Positions 59,881 through 64,000 of a stretch of 64,000 nt of DNA are shown here, in pieces. How positions within the stretch are numbered: position 1 is the stretch's first letter; every line of letters begins with the position of its first letter. The position numbers and the translations under genes are program-made. The notes beneath the pieces were generated by a model. The model was not told where the DNA came from and did no database searches. It was given only the letters and a program-made list of their open reading frames with translations. This stretch comes from Salvator merianae (lineage: Eukaryota > Chordata > Lepidosauria > Squamata > Teiidae): contig QVOM02000116.1 in assembly GCA_003586115.2 (NCBI GenBank), positions 34,127,946 through 34,191,945 on the forward strand, written 5' to 3'.

Positions 59881-61749
59881 CTGGGAGAAAGTTGACAGAA
59901 GCTGGGCAGCATCCAGTAAGTATACATTTTGAAGGCCTGAGATTCAATCCCGAGCATCTTCTGATGGGGCTGGAAGAGAATCCTGCCTCACACTGAAGAC
60001 TCAATACCAACAACCAATTCACTCTAAGACAGTTTCTTGTGTTCCTGTGTGCCATCCTAGCAGAATGCAAAAATTCAGAAGAAAATAACAGCCAAAAGGG
60101 TTTTTCAAGTTTCAGCCCTGCTTCCATAAGGAGAATCTGGTTGATAGGTCTGGAAAGATGGAAAGGGCAGAACGACAACAAAGTAGCATTTCTGTGTTTA
60201 TCACCTCATCTTGTAAGTTAGGGCTATGCAGAAACGGCTGAACTGAAACCTGTAAAAGGCAACACCTGTAACCAGATAACCAGCTAGATTTTGAATATTT
60301 AGCTGTGAAATGAACAGGATTGCTCATCTCCTTTCAGCACACAATTAAAAGCATTTGCCAGCTTCTCTTTCTCCAGCTTGGATCAGCTCTCACCAATTCA
60401 GAAGATTCCAAAAGATCGGAACTGCTAAACTAGGCAAAAAACAATTCAATGCAAAGTAGGGAGAGATCTTTCCAAATTCTCTGCTCACTCCCATCTCCAT
60501 GCACAACCAAACTGACCTGATCCAAAGCAATGGAGCTCCAGCTGAACCAAACCAGCACATGTGCCTAAGATTCAATGCTACTGATCCCACATATTTTGCC
60601 ATTCTATACCAAATACAACATATTTGCCTGTTGCAAATTTTCTCAGAATAGTCAGGAGTCTATTGGTGTCCAGGGATTGCTAATCCTAATAGACTCAGAA
60701 ACTCCCAAAAAAGGAAAACAGCCAGTGTAAAACTTGAAAACAGCCTCACTTTTCATAGTGGGGTTATTAAAACCCCACTTCTCCTTCCAGGCCAATCCTT
60801 CTACAATTTAAAGTATGCTTTTCTCTTTACATCACATTGATGTCAACATTGGATGCTTGCTGTGAAAGCCATAAAGTACCAAGCAACTTGGCATATCCCC
60901 TGGAATTCTGCAGTCACAGGCATGAATCTCTTTCGCAATAACACTATCACAATGAGAAAGAATGGTATAAGGATTCCACCAGTCAAACTAGCACATTAAA
61001 TAAAGCTGAATCACAATGACAGCACAATTAATAGCAGTGGTGCTATACAACATGCAAGGAATCTACAAAAAAAAAAAAAAAAACCAATTCTGAATAGCGT
61101 TGTTCTCCAATATTACCTCCCTAATTCCTCACTATACCTTAATGAAAGCATTTGCAAGGGTAGTTCTATAGTGCAGAAGTGCGATATGTCATTATGTATA
61201 ACAATTCCAGTTCCTTAGTGCCAAAAAGGGAAAGTACTAAAACCTCACAATCATTATGCATGTATATTTCCTGAAGAAAGTTTGGGGCAAAAGTTGTCCT
61301 AGCACTATGAAGCCAATAAAGTTGTCTTCCATCCTAGCTGTTTTCAAAAGTAATTTAGAAAGAGGGAGGAAATAGGGTTGGCCCAAGATGCAGACATATC
61401 CTTTGCAATGAAAAACATTTTCTGATAATACTATAGATACTTTAATATATATTCCAATGTATCCCCAAAACATTTTGATGAACAGATGTCATGCATCTCC
61501 ACAAGAACAAGCAGGTAGAGATGACTGATGTTTAGAAAAACGGAAGACCTGGTGCCTGAGAAAAAATTCCTCTCAAGAAACTGTCACAGACCCAACTGGA
61601 TGATAGTCTGGTTTCCTAGAAGAAAGGCTTTTTTTCTAATCACCCGCTCTCCTCCATTTGTACTGCCATTCTCAGGTGAGTCAAAGAAATACTGCTCTTC
61701 TGTCACATTATGTGGGAATATTTTGTTGTTGCATTTTTAAATCCAAGGC

Positions 61750-61875
61750 AGGGATAGCAGGTTTCTGGTCCCCTGATGCTGTTGGGCTTCATTTCTCTCC
61801 AGTCCCAGCCAGCATCATCAGGAATGATGGAAGGAATCATAATCTAAAAACACCTGGACATCTGAGGTAGCAAGA
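61750..61875. repeat. Decayed dispersed repeat (foldback type)
   Basis: CCTGATGCTGTTGGGCTTCA at the left and GGAATGATGGAAGGAATCAT at the right are the two halves of a common 'tggactacaactcccatca'-like amniote repeat. Related scraps occur near 40.9, 48.8 and 56.1 kb. Confidence 0.4.
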
Positions 61876-62653
61876 TAGGCAAAATCCCACTACACCCATC
61901 ATCTCAGATCCTGCAGCAACTTACACGTTCAACAGGTTCTAATCGCATTTGAGTGAGCACAGAATTATGCTGTGTATCCACATGGCCTCTCTGGAGATGC
62001 AGAAATGGCCCTCAGAGCCGTGCTAGCCACAGGGCAGGAAGAACTACTCCAAGGGAAGATTGCCAGCATATTCACTTCCTCTGCCACTGTGTAGAGTGAT
62101 AGAGTAGGGAGGCAAATTAACCAGCCAGTTTCCCCCTGTGTTGGTTTCACATTAGACCCAAAACGGCCAACTTCTGGGGTCATAATCTGCCACCAAAGTG
62201 GCACAGATGGAAGCCTCACAGCTGCAGAAGTTCCACAGCTATGAGACTTTCAGAAGCCCTGATTCACCATGGGCCACTGAGCAGCACGGCTGCCACCTTA
62301 GGGGTAGATTCCACAGCTCCCACCTCTGATGAGGACAAAAATCACAGCCACTGGATGTAGCCACGGTCTTGTAATGGCTGTTCTCCTGCATACTCTTAGG
62401 CTGAGGAACAACATTAAAGCATCAAAGTAGAAGATTTAATGAACACAGTCTGACCTGCACTACTAAACTGTGCTTCAGCATGCTGTATTATGCATTCCAG
62501 TCACCTGTGCTGATGTAATATTCACCTGCCATTAAACTCAATTTCTACATGTGAAAAGATAGCATCTTGCTCTCCACCTTAAGCACCTTCTGTGTGAGAC
62601 ACAAGGACCCCCCACTCCACATCAATGTAGCACTCATAAGCAAAGGTCTTACT

Positions 62654-62812
62654 GTATTTTATTTATTTATTTATTTATTTGCATTTTTATCCCACCCTAT
62701 ACCCAAAGGTCTCAGGGTGGGTTACAACAATTAAAACAACAACAACAACAAAACATAAAAGGCACGCGATAAAACAGTAGTCTGAAACTAGGGAGGAAAA
62801 GCTGTAACTTTA
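62654..62812 (-). mobile_element. L2-type LINE 3' end
   Basis: Reverse-oriented 3' tail (TTTGCATTTTTATCCCACCC, then AAAGGTCTCAGGGTGGG) next to a (TTTA)n tract, the same family as 28.3 kb. Confidence 0.75.
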
Positions 62813-64000
62813 GTCATCAACTTGGTACTAGTCTGAAATCTAATCTATATCCATATAAGGAGGAGTACCACCATATAAGGGGTAATTGGGCAGCATTCCA
62901 CCATAACCAGAAGTCCTCTACATGGTATAATTAAGGGAGAGCAACCTGTACATAATGTATTATACTAATAAATTTTCAGTGAGACAGATTCTCATATTAC
63001 CATTCTAGAAGTCGCACAGTAGATCAGTTTATTGGAAAAGAAGATTTAGGTGCATCAGTTGTCAGACCCCAAAACAGATACATCACACATCAGATTGTCT
63101 ACAGAAGGCAGCCACGGGCCTGGACCATATCATTCAGCCTCTCAGACCAACAGTCACTAATTGGCCAATGACCCTACCAACCCATAAACATAAATGATGG
63201 GCCTTTGAAGTCCAAGAGTCCCATGTCATATCGTGCTTCCCAGCATTTGCTTTTGACTGTTGGACAGGAATCCATCTTCAACACATTCCATTAGAATAAA
63301 ACCATTCCTGAAGCTTCAAACAGTGCTGACAAGCATATAGTTTGTGATACCATAATCTGAAACTAAACACTAACAAATATTAGGACAAGCACTCTTTCCT
63401 ACTTCTGTCATCCCAAGCTGGTCACCAGGCTGAAACAATGAAAACTGAATTTCTGACTGTAGCCAACTAAGCCTGCATTCCCAGAATCCCTCAGCATGCC
63501 AGCAACTGGACTCCATATGATTCCATTTTTCATTTTCCCCAACCATAGGTGTTCAGTCTCCACTTCCTGTTAGATGCCCTGTTGTCCAATTAGAACAATT
63601 CCAACGGGCACCAGTTGCACTGCATATGAATACACCTACTCTAAAATTACCAGTGACTGTGGTCTATTTCTACAGAAACTTCCGTATCACTTCCCTTTCC
63701 CTCCACATGCTTCTAATTACATTCACAGGCAAAATCACTCTCAAAGGCAACCTTTTTTAAAAAAAGAAGTGTCTGGTCAATCACAAAAGCAAATATCATG
63801 AGAAATACTAGGAGAAGGAGAGAAGGAAATGCTTGTAAATGCTGTAAGGAGAACGAGAACAATGAGACAGAAGCAGAAGGGAAAAAAAGTATATGAAAAA
63901 GTAAATAACATTCATTGAGGGTGAAGTTGGAACTTAACAGCAAGCCAATGACAGATCATGGTCAATGGTTAGCAATATCTGTCATTTACACACTTGATTT

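Larger units (their letters stand above)
56290..64000 (-). other. LIM-nebulette intron (right part open)
   Basis: Intronic DNA upstream of LIM-nebulette exon 3. It carries the CpG-rich foldback element (56636-57757), a SINE in reverse orientation (57905-58110), an SGNH-hydrolase-like relic (59320-59880) and a LINE 3' end (62654-62812). I see nothing specific in 60.2-61.7 or 63.0-64.0 kb. No LIM-domain exon was seen. Confidence 0.7.

Noticed and set aside
58583..64000. LIM-domain exons of LIM-nebulette
   Set aside because: Expected upstream of 56.3 kb, but no Cys/His-rich exon with suitable splice sites could be found here.
1..64000. CRISPR array, bacterial operon or phage system
   Set aside because: The sequence is clearly a vertebrate intron-rich locus; the tandem repeats are micro- and minisatellites without spacer structure.

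Overview
The window is vertebrate nuclear DNA, most likely from a squamate reptile. Small exons sit in long AT-rich introns packed with tRNA-derived SINEs of the squamate type, decayed L2/CR1-clade LINE copies, many non-autonomous inverted-repeat DNA elements and microsatellites. There are no bacterial-style operons, no CRISPR array and no recognisable tRNA or rRNA genes. Most long open frames are chance frames inside repeats.

The only protein-coding gene I can support is NEBL, on the minus strand and transcribed from right to left. NEBL encodes nebulette (a cardiac thin-filament/Z-disc protein) and, from a more upstream promoter, LIM-nebulette (LASP2). I found eight coding exons. Two belong to the 5' part of LIM-nebulette: 56205-56289, just after the LIM domain, and 41497-41604, a nebulin-like repeat. 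The nebulette-specific first coding exon is at 18530-18613, with an acidic N-terminus. Five further nebulette exons follow at 18370-18441, 12490-12594, 9509-9619, 4367-4477 and 594-695. Every exon has an AG acceptor (where one applies) and a GT donor. All junctions in the nebulette series are phase 0. The S-[D/E/N/K/Q]-x-x-Y-K signature of nebulin modules is rebuilt across exon joins. The LIM exons should lie to the right of base 64000 and the remaining nebulette and SH3 exons to the left of base 1.

Layout: 1-18.6 kb is the 5' part of the nebulette coding region, with two DNA elements, an L2 LINE (about 13.7-15.75 kb) and SINEs in the introns. The interval 18.6-19 kb is the probable nebulette promoter, with GATA, NKX2-5-type and CArG/TATA-like sites within about 35 bp. 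The interval 19-41.5 kb is intron for LIM-nebulette and upstream flank for nebulette, with a second L2 copy (24.7-25.95 kb). The interval 41.5-56.2 kb is a large LIM-nebulette intron full of foldback elements and tandem repeats. The interval 56.3-64 kb is a further intron with an unusual CpG-rich foldback element broken by a 97-base assembly gap.

The most unusual non-genic signal is a short hairpin core (GGAAC-AAAA-GTTCC or its complement) that recurs in more than ten otherwise different dispersed elements. Next are several near-perfect inverted repeats (22.65, 43.02, 43.45 and 44.49 kb) and the CpG-rich element at 56.6-57.8 kb. I see no new multi-gene system; the novelty is in the mobile-element fraction and in the promoter arrangement of NEBL.
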